Shown: piece after piece, positions 34,074 to 43,218 of the stretch
How the letters are laid out: every line of letters begins with the position of its first letter
Position numbering within the stretch: position 1 is the stretch's first letter
Source: Marinigracilibium pacificum
GTDB taxonomy: Bacteria > Bacteroidota > Bacteroidia > Cytophagales > Cyclobacteriaceae
DNA: 64,000 nt
NCBI RefSeq assembly: GCF_012926615.1
Contig: NZ_JABBNU010000007.1
Coordinates: forward strand, 1 to 64,000
Direction of reading: 5' to 3'
Translations under genes and position numbers: made by a program
Notes under the pieces: generated by a model
The model's database searches: none
The model's input: the letters and a program-made list of their open reading frames with translations, nothing else
Told to the model about the DNA's origin: nothing

Positions 34074-37070
34074 ATTATTTGGGATTGTAACAATAAACTC
34101 AGATCCTTTTCCTAGATTGGATGACACTGAAATTTTGCCATTTAGTTTTTCAACCGCTTCCTTCACAATGTACAAACCGAGCCCAGAGCCTGGAGATTTA
34201 TCCGTTGCCCTGTAAAACATTTTAAATATATTATTTAGATGTTCTTCATGAATACCCAGTCCATTATCTTTTACTTTTATTTTACCATACTTTTTATTAC
34301 AATCAACTTCAATTTGTATAGTTGGGGAATCTTGTTTTAGATTATGATATTTATATGCATTTGAAATTAAATTGCTAAGAATAATCGATAGTCTTTTAGG
34401 GTCAGTATAAAAGTCTTCATGACAAGAGTTATCAATTTTTAAGGTGATTTTCTTTGATTCATCAAGGTATTTGATATTGTTTACAATATCAGAAATCATG
34501 TTGTCAGGGTTGATATTTTCTGAAATCACTTCTGTTCGAGCATTTCTGCTATAGTCTATAATATCTTTGGTAAACCCATCTAACTTTTCTATACTTTCTT
34601 CAATTTTACTAAAGTAGAATTCGGGTTCAGTTTGTTTGTCAATCTTTGCTAATTTGACAATTCCCAATATTGAAGCTAAAGGTGCTCTGAGATCATGAGA
34701 GGCACTATATACAAATTTATCAAGCTCACTATTTAGCTTCCTTAGTTTTTTATTTGTGTTTTCAATATCCTTTATTCTCCACTTATAGATAGCAAGTAGC
34801 ATTAAACCACCAACAATGATACTTATGAAGAAAAACCATTTTGTTTCATAAAAATGAGGTTTAACTGAGAAACTAAATGTTGCCTTATTGGTACCCCATT
34901 CGCCCATAGCGTTTGATGGGATAATTTCAAATACATAGTTTCCTGGTTTTAAATTAGTATATTGAATTTGTCTTTTATTATTTATTATTGTCCAATTCTC
35001 TTCACTACCATGTAGTTTATATTTAAAATTTATCGCCTCAGGAGAGGAGAATTGTGGAGCAGAAAAGTTTATAATATATCTCATATTTCCCGGCCCTATT
35101 GATATTCCATTTTCTTTATAAATCTGTCCGTCAGATTCAAAAGATTTAATATAAATATTGGGAAACTTTTTATTTAAGTTAATTTCTTCCGGAGTAATAA
35201 TACATACTCCACCTATGGTAGGGATGGCCAACTTATTATTATATACTAAGCTTGCTCTTGTGGCACCGGTACATTCTTTATCGATCATACCATTATTTTC
35301 ATTAATGAGTATGGTGCTTATCTTAAAAGGATTGTTGATACTATTTAAGGCATCAATCTTTTTGAACTTCAAAATTCCTTGACTTGTTGTCAGATAAAGA
35401 TTCTCATTATTGTCTTCTATTAAATCAAAAAAGCTAACTCCATGTAGGGAGTGATTAAGATTTATTTTTTCTGGTTTCCTATTTTTTAAAAGGTATAATC
35501 CAAGATTAGTTACGACAAAAACGTTATCGTTTTTGTCAATATGGGTGTTAAATATAAGTACACCCGAGTCATTATCTTTAAAACTTATCTTTTGAGCATT
35601 GAGATTTTTGTTGAAAATATATAGTCCGCCACTATGTGTGCCTACATAGATATTACCTTTACTATCTTGTTCAAGAGATAAAATGAAATTGGTTTCAAGG
35701 ACATTAGTTTTATTTAATACTGTGTCAACGGCTTTATCTTTTAAAATTATTATTCCGCTAGTTCTTGATGCAACCCATATTTCATTATCGGAAACCTGAA
35801 GAATTCTTCTGGAGTCAGTAGTAGGAAGGCCATTTTCTTTGTCTAGATTAATGACTGAGTTTTCCGTGATTATTTGAATTCCATCATAGGAGGCAATCCA
35901 CATTTCATTATTAATAAATTGAATGTCTCTAATCCCACTTCTAATTGGATATTTTGGTTTAAAAGTAGTTATTTCATCCGCATTTATAACATTGATTCGC
36001 CCATCATCAGTACCTACAAATAACTTGTTTCCATTTTGAGTAATAATATTTATATTATCTGTAGACAATCCATCACTAGTTGTATAATTACTTATCCCTG
36101 TCTTTTTTAAATGTAAAAGCCCATCTCTTCCAGTTGAAACCCAAATATTATTATCATTTTCAATGTCAATTCTGTTTAGACGAGTGTAAGTCAATCCACT
36201 ATTTCGTTTTTGAAATTCATATTTGGATAAATCTTTAGAGAACTTGGCAATCCCGGATTCAGTTGCTACCCAGATGTGATCTATAGAATCGTTTGAGGTA
36301 ATATGATTAATGTGCAATGAATCATAAATTACTCTTTCAAAGGATCCTGATGTGTTTAAAATTTGAATTCCAGATTGAGTTCCTATGTACAGTCTTTTTC
36401 CAGATAAATAAATTGTTCTTGGATAATTGTTTATCAGACCTGCAGAGGTGTCATATTGAATTAATTCATTATCAATTATTGAAAATATTCCATTACTTTC
36501 AGTGGCAACCCACAAATTATTCTTTTCATCTATTTCAATATCTGAAATTGTATAGGTGTCTGGAATAATGTCAATTCTGAAAATTGAATCATTTTTTACT
36601 TTAAATAAACCTTGATTGTAAGTCCCAACATAATAGCTTTTATTATCTGAAAATTTAATACACGTTACAGTTTGGGGTGGACTTCCATTTTTATACTGAA
36701 CCTGGCTGAATTTATTATTAGAATACTTAACAATTCCAGAACCTTGAGAGGCAAAGTAAAGAGTGCTATCTGAAGTTTCATATACTTTATAAAATGCGTC
36801 AGTTTCAAGGAAAGGGATGGATCTTCGGTCGTAAATATCTACATTAACCCCATCAAATCGCATTATTCCATTATAGGATGTAATCCAAATATAGCCTGAA
36901 GTAGTTTTTAACGAGGAAGTGACATTGTTGGATACCAGGCTATTATCGCCTGACCACTGTTGAATGGAAATTTTTGAAATGGTACTACCTTCAATAGTAT
37001 TATCTTGAGCATACCCTTTGAATAGGCAAATTAAAATAAAAACCGAGGTAATAAAGAGACGAAAAAGCAT
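34059..37070 (-). CDS. Two-component sensor kinase with beta-propeller and Y_Y_Y sensor
   Basis: A 1003-residue envelope sensor kinase. Residues 1-21 are a signal peptide. About 30-640 are repeated 40-50-residue blades (typical pieces: GYIWITSYNGIMRFDG, NNLWVATESNGIF), forming the two-component regulator propellers. A Y_Y_Y domain (about 660-745) precedes a single membrane helix (about 750-770). HisKA has ASHDLRAPLASI with His792. The HATPase has NLISNAYKYHN, DNGLGI and GSGLGL, all intact. Unlike the hybrid two-component systems of Bacteroides it lacks receiver and AraC domains, so it must signal to a separate partner not seen here. The likely stimulus is a polymer or its fragments, by analogy. 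Confidence 0.92.
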   Translation of the reverse strand: MLFRLFITSVFILICLFKGYAQDNTIEGSTISKISIQQWSGDNSLVSNNVTSSLKTTSGYIWITSYNGIMRFDGVNVDIYDRRSIPFLETDAFYKVYETSDSTLYFASQGSGIVKYSNNKFSQVQYKNGSPPQTVTCIKFSDNKSYYVGTYNQGLFKVKNDSIFRIDIIPDTYTISDIEIDEKNNLWVATESNGIFSIIDNELIQYDTSAGLINNYPRTIYLSGKRLYIGTQSGIQILNTSGSFERVIYDSLHINHITSNDSIDHIWVATESGIAKFSKDLSKYEFQKRNSGLTYTRLNRIDIENDNNIWVSTGRDGLLHLKKTGISNYTTSDGLSTDNINIITQNGNKLFVGTDDGRINVINADEITTFKPKYPIRSGIRDIQFINNEMWIASYDGIQIITENSVINLDKENGLPTTDSRRILQVSDNEIWVASRTSGIIILKDKAVDTVLNKTNVLETNFILSLEQDSKGNIYVGTHSGGLYIFNKNLNAQKISFKDNDSGVLIFNTHIDKNDNVFVVTNLGLYLLKNRKPEKINLNHSLHGVSFFDLIEDNNENLYLTTSQGILKFKKIDALNSINNPFKISTILINENNGMIDKECTGATRASLVYNNKLAIPTIGGVCIITPEEINLNKKFPNIYIKSFESDGQIYKENGISIGPGNMRYIINFSAPQFSSPEAINFKYKLHGSEENWTIINNKRQIQYTNLKPGNYVFEIIPSNAMGEWGTNKATFSFSVKPHFYETKWFFFISIIVGGLMLLAIYKWRIKDIENTNKKLRKLNSELDKFVYSASHDLRAPLASILGIVKLAKIDKQTEPEFYFSKIEESIEKLDGFTKDIIDYSRNARTEVISENINPDNMISDIVNNIKYLDESKKITLKIDNSCHEDFYTDPKRLSIILSNLISNAYKYHNLKQDSPTIQIEVDCNKKYGKIKVKDNGLGIHEEHLNNIFKMFYRATDKSPGSGLGLYIVKEAVEKLNGKISVSSNLGKGSEFIVTIPNNKKGS

Positions 37071-37169
37071 TTTACATTTATATCACTTTCTTCAAAATAC
37101 AAACCTTAATTAATAAAATTATGTATTTTAGAAAGAAAGTGATGTAAATGTTATAGAAATTGTTTTCAA

Positions 37170-38126
37170 TTATACTTTCTCTGTAAGAGCTTCTAGTTTT
37201 CGCAATGATTTTAGCAGATAATCAGTTATATAATTTCTTAATGGTTCTGGACTGATTATTTCAACTTCATTTGAAATCCCTAATATAAACCTTCCTATTC
37301 CTTCAAAGCCATTTATTTCTGCTCTGAACCTGTAAAATTCTTCTTGAGATGTGAAATCTCGAGTTATGAATTTTTTTGTTTGAGGAAAGTTTTCTTGTAA
37401 TAGGTTTTTAGCCATTACTGTTAGCCTCAGGTCTACTTCCAGCTTTTGCCCTGAAAACATTCCAAATGGATCAGGTTTTAGATGGGTGTGATGATCTTGG
37501 TGCTTAATATCTTTATCCAATATCACAATACTCTCAGCCCTTGATATATGGAATACCTTTGTTTCTTTAACTTCAGGTTCATAGGCAACAAGATAATGAC
37601 CGTTTATAATATTGATTGGCTCCAGGTATCTATCGAAAAATCCTTTAGATGTATTAGACCTGTATTTAATTAAAGAGATAGCCTTTTGATCTAATATAGC
37701 TTTTCTAATAGCTTCAATTCTATCAGAAAAATTATCAGACTCCTCTTCATATTCATAATTCAATTCTGGAATTTTAGCTGCTAGTTTTTCCTTCAGCGAA
37801 TGTGATAATGGTGAACTTTCATTAATACTCTGGTATACCAGGTTGAGTTCATCCTCAGTTAGGCTCACTAAAAAATTATCATTATCCCGATCGCTTACTA
37901 TAAAATACCTGTTATGGTAATCCATATCAATTGGAAAGAACTTTTCAAGACTTTTAATATCTCTTCGAATTTGTCTTTCACTTTTATCTAAAGAATTAGC
38001 TAACTGACTAAGCGTTCTTGGCTTTCTATATTTAAGCATAATAATAAGCTTCAGAATTTTTTCCAGCCGATCTTGCGCATTTAATACCCCGTCACCTTTT
38101 TCAAGATAACCATCAAAGTAATCCAT
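37170..38126 (-). CDS. WYL-domain transcriptional regulator
   Basis: A 318-residue DNA-binding regulator. Residues 15-75 are a winged helix-turn-helix (TLSQLANSLDKSERQIRRDI). A WYL-type domain lies around 145-215 (SLIKYRSN, then HYLVAYEPE in place of the classic WYL triad), followed by a C-terminal extension. Such proteins sense nucleic acid or other ligands and control DNA repair or defence genes in other bacteria. It is downstream of sbcDC on the same strand with a 258-nt gap, so it may have its own promoter. The target is unknown. Confidence 0.85.
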   Translation of the reverse strand: MDYFDGYLEKGDGVLNAQDRLEKILKLIIMLKYRKPRTLSQLANSLDKSERQIRRDIKSLEKFFPIDMDYHNRYFIVSDRDNDNFLVSLTEDELNLVYQSINESSPLSHSLKEKLAAKIPELNYEYEEESDNFSDRIEAIRKAILDQKAISLIKYRSNTSKGFFDRYLEPINIINGHYLVAYEPEVKETKVFHISRAESIVILDKDIKHQDHHTHLKPDPFGMFSGQKLEVDLRLTVMAKNLLQENFPQTKKFITRDFTSQEEFYRFRAEINGFEGIGRFILGISNEVEIISPEPLRNYITDYLLKSLRKLEALTEKV

Positions 38127-38384
38127 AGTTACTACTAATTTGAACTCTCTACCTCTATACTTAACTTTTATGCTCTTGTGTAATTAAGTTTTTTGGCTCT
38201 TAATTAACATTCTAATAAAGTGAAAATTATTGACAATACTAATAATAAACAATAAGTAAATGTTAGTGAGGTGTAACTTTCAGATTTTCAGTTATTTATT
38301 AACAAAAAAATAACCTTTTTTATTTTTTTACGTACAGGCAGTTTGATTCTTATTGAGTAAAGAAATGTCTTTTTTGGATAAAAT

Positions 38385-41300
38385 CTAGTTTTTGATTTTT
38401 ATTCTACTATGGCCATTATTGTTCTTTTCTACCCTTATTTGTGCGTTAATTCGCTCTTTAAGAAGAGGAACGTGAGAAATTAATCCAATCATCTTCCCTG
38501 AATTTGCTTGAAGTGTTTCAAGAGTGGATATAACTATATCAAGAGTTTGTTCATCTAAAGTGCCAAAACCTTCATCAATAAATAGGGTGTTTAACCGGAT
38601 ATTTTTTGAATTCATATCCGCCAGACTCAGCGCTAAGGCAAGTGATAGAATAAATGACTCACCTCCTGATAAACTGTGTACCGAGCGTCTTAAGTCTCCT
38701 TGCCACCTATCTACAATATACAGGTCATTGTCATCTTCGTCACCTTCTTCAAACCTGGCAAACCTATATCGATCGGTTAATTTTGTAAGCCTGTTATTTG
38801 CGAAATCGAGTAAATGATAAAGAATCATATCCTGAGCATACCTGACAAATTTGTCGCCTTCTGCTGAGCCAATCAGATTATTGAGTAATTTCCAATTGTT
38901 TACCTCTTGCCGAATTTTATCAATCTTTATCAGCGTGTCTTCAAGTTGCTTTCTTTTTTGAGTATCAATCAATAGTGATTGTTCCTTGGCTCCCTGTTCT
39001 TTTGATGTTTCCAGAATTTGTTTTTGAACTTCATTGAGGTTTAGTTCGAGGGATCCCATTTGATCAATTAATGCATCAACCCTAGATGAATCTTTAATTT
39101 TCCCCTCAATTGAACTTATCATATCCTCTTTTGATTCCTTTTGTGCAAATAGCCTGGTTTTCACAGCCATTATTTGCTGATATTGTTCCTCAGGAATAAG
39201 GTGTTTTTCTAAATCATAAACATTTTCTACAAATGGAGGGAGGCTTTCTTTCAATTCCTTATTCAATTGTAAGAGTAATTCTTCTTCGTCTTTTATGTTT
39301 TTAGTTGTTTCTATTATTGATTGTAAGGTGTTTTCTAGTTTATCTTTAAGAGACGATAAATCTTTGTCTTTTTGTATTATATTATTTTTGAGATTTTCAA
39401 TATCAGATTCATAAAAGTGCTCTAATTCATCTGCAGTTTTATTTTTTAGTAAACACTTAACCGAATTCTCTTTTTCATCGATTTCGTTACTAATTGATTC
39501 TATATTGGTTAAATGCTTTTGAATTATATCTTCGAATCTTTTTAAATCACTTGTTAAAATTTCTTCCTTCGAATTTAACGTATTGATTTCTTCCCTGAAT
39601 TTTTCCAAGTCAGCAGATTCACTTTTATATCGTGATACCTGTGAGTGTATTTCATTTATATCAAAATCACCTGAAATTAGATTCTTGATTTGGTTGGCAA
39701 ATTTGATTTTACTTGATAACAGTGAAATTAGATGATCACAAGTTGGTAGTCCGTTTTTAATAGTTACTAACCTGTTAGCCTTCTTGATTTTTTGATCAAT
39801 TACTAGTAGCCATTCATCAATATTATCATACTTTTTATGATCTTCGCCTAAATTGGTAGCTGCCTCGATTTGAGTTAAATACCTATTATTTAACTTAATT
39901 AAATCTGGTTCAATTTCATTTATGCTTTCTGAAAGTGATTTTAATTTCGAATTTGTTTCGGTAGATTCTAAAAACAGGTTATCTCGGTTTGTGATTTTTG
40001 TTTCCCTCAGTTTCTTTTTTGATTCAATATGCTCTAGTAAACCGTTGAATATTTTTTCCTCATCACTATTAGAAATCGGGTTAGGGTGTTTTTCACTTCC
40101 ACATAACGGACATGGTTTTCCCTCTATTAAAGCATCTGAATAAGCACTTAAGCCTAATTTTGTTTTTACTTCTTCTATTTCATTTTCAATTGTATGAATA
40201 GTATTGTCAAGAGTAGAGATTTCCTCTCTTTCTTTTTCTAACCTAGTAGTTAAAGATGCTAACTTTTCCTCTAATTGGTTGGCTTCTGTTTTTTGCTGGT
40301 TAAGCCTTGATTCAGATTTAGATATAGTATCGGTAAGCGACTTTAATTCAAGAATTATGCTTTTTAATTCTTGATATTGTTCAAGATCAATTTGATTATT
40401 TAACTCTTTTTCAAGATCATTGATTCCCTTGATAGTTTTCTCTCGTATATCCTGAATATATTCTAGAATGTGCTGGGAAGTCCACTCTTCCTTTATGTCA
40501 TTTTTGAATTTCGGTTGTCTATCAAAAACACTGTTTATTTCTATTTCAATTTGTTCGATTGACTGGAGGTTGTTTTCAATAACCGAAATGTTATCTGCGG
40601 CAGATTTTAGATGTTCTTTTTTAGCTAATTCTGTTTCCAGATTACTAACTAATGAAGACAGTTTTCCCTTGCGGTCGACAAATTCACTAACCTTGTTTTC
40701 AACCCCATAATATTCATTTTTAACCTGTGAAAGTTCTTGATTTTCAATGTTTAATGTTTTTTTGAGATATTCAATGTTATTTAAAAGTTCCCTTGATTTA
40801 GCAATATCTGGTTTTATGGTTTTATATTCTTTTAATCTTTCTTCTAACTGCTTTTTGACTGAAGCGAATTCATCTGTCAGTTTAGCTATGTTTTCCTTCA
40901 GATTTATTTCAAGAGTTTGTTTATTTGAAAAAGCCTCCTTATGCTGAGATATAGACTGATTAAGGGATTTGAAACTAGAATATTTCTCCTTGATTGGAAT
41001 TATTTTTTTATACTTTTCTGCTTTCTCAAATGATTCAGTGTTTTGTTCTATTTGCTTTTTAACATCACCAAGCTCATTGATGGTATTCTCAAGGTCTTTC
41101 TTTAATTGCTTGAAATTTTGAGCTTGTTTTAGATTTTCAGAAAAGTCGCTTTCCTTGATTTTTAATTCAGCAATTTTGTTTGATAAATCTGAAAGATCTT
41201 GCTGTAAAGTATCTCTTTCTTCTACTGATAAAAGTTGGATTTTATCCTTTCCTGATTCTTCAATTGCTAATTTATTCTCACTTTCTTTGAATAATTCATA

Positions 41301-41873
41301 TACCTTTTGACTTATGGCACGAAATGATGTCAAACCGGTTATTTTTTCTAATAAATTGGATCTTTCATCTCGATTAGCTTTTAAGAGCTTAGCAAAATCT
41401 CCTTGAGATAATAATATCGCTTTAATAAACTGATCATATGACAAACCTATGAATTTTTCGTTTTCATCCGGGATTTCACTTTTTTTAAGGTCCAGTATTT
41501 CTCCCTTTGTAAGATCAGTGATTTCCATTTCATAATCTTTCAGATTGCCTTTATTGCTATAGGCGATCTTCCAACTTGATCTATATCGGTTTCCGTGGGC
41601 TTCGTATTCTACTTCTGCCAAAGCTTCCTTTTCGCCTCTTGTGATTAATATACCCTTTTGCTGAATAATCTTTTTAGAAATGGATTTATCAATTCTCGGG
41701 ACCTTGTTATACAGTGCCAAAGTTATACTATCAAGCAGAGTGGTTTTGCCTGCACCTGTCGGGCCGGAAATTAAAAAAAATCCCGTTGAAGTGAGGTTTG
41801 AATTCTCGAAATCAACTTGGTGTTCTCCTTTGAAGGAATTGATATTTTGTATTTTAATTTTTAATATTTTCAT
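38385..41873 (-). CDS. sbcC: Exonuclease subunit SbcC (Rad50-like)
   Basis: SbcC is the ATPase and coiled-coil arm of the SbcCD nuclease, which opens hairpin DNA and trims blocked ends. The 1162-residue protein has Walker A GPTGAGKTT near residue 36-44, two long coiled coils, a zinc-hook CPLCGSEKHP near residue 588 (the CxxC that joins two arms), and a C-terminal lobe with signature HSLSGGESF and Walker B LFIDEGFGTLD. One base separates it from the sbcD stop, so the two are translated from one message. Length is at the normal high end. Confidence 0.95.
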   Translation of the reverse strand: MKILKIKIQNINSFKGEHQVDFENSNLTSTGFFLISGPTGAGKTTLLDSITLALYNKVPRIDKSISKKIIQQKGILITRGEKEALAEVEYEAHGNRYRSSWKIAYSNKGNLKDYEMEITDLTKGEILDLKKSEIPDENEKFIGLSYDQFIKAILLSQGDFAKLLKANRDERSNLLEKITGLTSFRAISQKVYELFKESENKLAIEESGKDKIQLLSVEERDTLQQDLSDLSNKIAELKIKESDFSENLKQAQNFKQLKKDLENTINELGDVKKQIEQNTESFEKAEKYKKIIPIKEKYSSFKSLNQSISQHKEAFSNKQTLEINLKENIAKLTDEFASVKKQLEERLKEYKTIKPDIAKSRELLNNIEYLKKTLNIENQELSQVKNEYYGVENKVSEFVDRKGKLSSLVSNLETELAKKEHLKSAADNISVIENNLQSIEQIEIEINSVFDRQPKFKNDIKEEWTSQHILEYIQDIREKTIKGINDLEKELNNQIDLEQYQELKSIILELKSLTDTISKSESRLNQQKTEANQLEEKLASLTTRLEKEREEISTLDNTIHTIENEIEEVKTKLGLSAYSDALIEGKPCPLCGSEKHPNPISNSDEEKIFNGLLEHIESKKKLRETKITNRDNLFLESTETNSKLKSLSESINEIEPDLIKLNNRYLTQIEAATNLGEDHKKYDNIDEWLLVIDQKIKKANRLVTIKNGLPTCDHLISLLSSKIKFANQIKNLISGDFDINEIHSQVSRYKSESADLEKFREEINTLNSKEEILTSDLKRFEDIIQKHLTNIESISNEIDEKENSVKCLLKNKTADELEHFYESDIENLKNNIIQKDKDLSSLKDKLENTLQSIIETTKNIKDEEELLLQLNKELKESLPPFVENVYDLEKHLIPEEQYQQIMAVKTRLFAQKESKEDMISSIEGKIKDSSRVDALIDQMGSLELNLNEVQKQILETSKEQGAKEQSLLIDTQKRKQLEDTLIKIDKIRQEVNNWKLLNNLIGSAEGDKFVRYAQDMILYHLLDFANNRLTKLTDRYRFARFEEGDEDDNDLYIVDRWQGDLRRSVHSLSGGESFILSLALALSLADMNSKNIRLNTLFIDEGFGTLDEQTLDIVISTLETLQANSGKMIGLISHVPLLKERINAQIRVEKNNNGHSRIKIKN

Positions 41874-41874
41874 T

Positions 41875-43095
41875 CTATTGTTGATCTTCCTGATTCAAAA
41901 TTTCTTCGGTTTTATTAAAAAGATCTTTGATAATAGGAATTTGATCTTCCTCAATATTCTGGGATTTTATTAATGATTCGAAAATCAATTTGGGAGAAAA
42001 CTGGTCTAAGTCCGGAATTTCTTCTTTCCTTAATTCAGAAACTCCAGTGAAATTTGTACGATATTTAACTAGTTTAATATGTTTTAACTCTTCGGAAATT
42101 GAGCTCATTTTATGAGGGATGTCCAAATCAGATTTTTCCTGAGTGATAATTACTTCGACCAAATTGTTTTTATTTTCCTCAGTGTCTAATTCATTGAGTT
42201 TGTCAATCACCGAAATAAGATCGTCATTAATGGTAATCAGTTTTCTATATGTTGGAATAGAAATTTTTTCCGGTTGCTCGAATATTCCTTCTTCATTAAG
42301 TGAGGTAACCAGGATGCTATGCTCATAATTACGTTCTGTAAAACTTAGAGGTAGGGGAGATCCACAATACCAGGTATTGGGGTGCCCTTTAAGTCTTTGT
42401 TGCCTGTGGATATGTCCTAAGGCTATATATCCGAATCTTTCTGGCAAACTTGAAGCTGCTATTCCTGCAAGATTTCCTATTTGAATATCCCTTACAGCAT
42501 CAGAATTTTCTTCTACGCCTGAAGCAAATAAATGTCCTGTGGCCAGAGCGGGAACCTCTTTACCATATTTGTTATCTACCGCTTCAGCTATAGACTTATA
42601 ATGGTTTATAATTCCTTGTGACACTTCAGTCATACGGTCCGAATATGTCTTTCCTGAGTTTATTTTCAATAGATCACGGTCTCTTAAAAAAGGAACTGCT
42701 GCAACTACGAATTTTAAATCCCCATTATCATTTTTGATTTCTATTAAATCATTATCAGGATGTTCAGAGATTGAGCCAATTACTTCAACATTTAGAAGTT
42801 TGAGAATTTCTTTGGGAGCTTCAATAGATTGAATTCCATCATGGTTTCCGGCGGTAATGATAATATTTTTGCAAGATGTTTCTTTCAGCCTGATTAAAAA
42901 TTCATAATAGAGTTTCTCGGCACTTTTAGGCGGATTGCTAAAGTCAAAAATATCACCTGCGACAACAAGTACTTCAATGTTTTCTTCAATTATAATATTA
43001 TAAAGGGAATTGAAAAAGAACTTATGATCTTCTTCAAAATCAGTCTCATGAAGTTTTTTTCCTAAATGCCAGTCTCCTGTATGAAGTATTTTCAT
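41875..43095 (-). CDS. sbcD: Exonuclease subunit SbcD (Mre11-like)
   Basis: SbcD is the metal-dependent nuclease subunit. I use the ATG at 43093-43095 (MKILHTGDWHLGKKL; 406 residues); the frame is open 18 codons further upstream, but family members begin at this motif. The phosphodiesterase motifs are DWHLG, VVAGDIFD, TAGNHD, ATGHLF and GHIHRQQ, all intact. The C-terminal cap follows from about 290. It is first in the sbcD-sbcC unit. Confidence 0.95.
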   Translation of the reverse strand: MKILHTGDWHLGKKLHETDFEEDHKFFFNSLYNIIIEENIEVLVVAGDIFDFSNPPKSAEKLYYEFLIRLKETSCKNIIITAGNHDGIQSIEAPKEILKLLNVEVIGSISEHPDNDLIEIKNDNGDLKFVVAAVPFLRDRDLLKINSGKTYSDRMTEVSQGIINHYKSIAEAVDNKYGKEVPALATGHLFASGVEENSDAVRDIQIGNLAGIAASSLPERFGYIALGHIHRQQRLKGHPNTWYCGSPLPLSFTERNYEHSILVTSLNEEGIFEQPEKISIPTYRKLITINDDLISVIDKLNELDTEENKNNLVEVIITQEKSDLDIPHKMSSISEELKHIKLVKYRTNFTGVSELRKEEIPDLDQFSPKLIFESLIKSQNIEEDQIPIIKDLFNKTEEILNQEDQQ

Positions 43096-43174
43096 CCGCC
43101 TTGATTTTTTATAAAGATGAGGATTGTTTGTGACAAAAGATGTCACCATCCTGGATTAATCAAGTGATAAAAAT

Positions 43175-43201
43175 AAAAAAAGCGAACCTTAAGTCCGCTT
43201 T
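43175..43201 (-). terminator. Intrinsic terminator after the GAF-PAS protein gene
   Basis: On the minus strand AAAGCGGAC/GTTCGCTTT with a 5-nt loop, followed by seven T. It separates this gene from sbcDC. Confidence 0.75.
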
Positions 43202-43218
43202 AAATTGAATCAGTTTTT

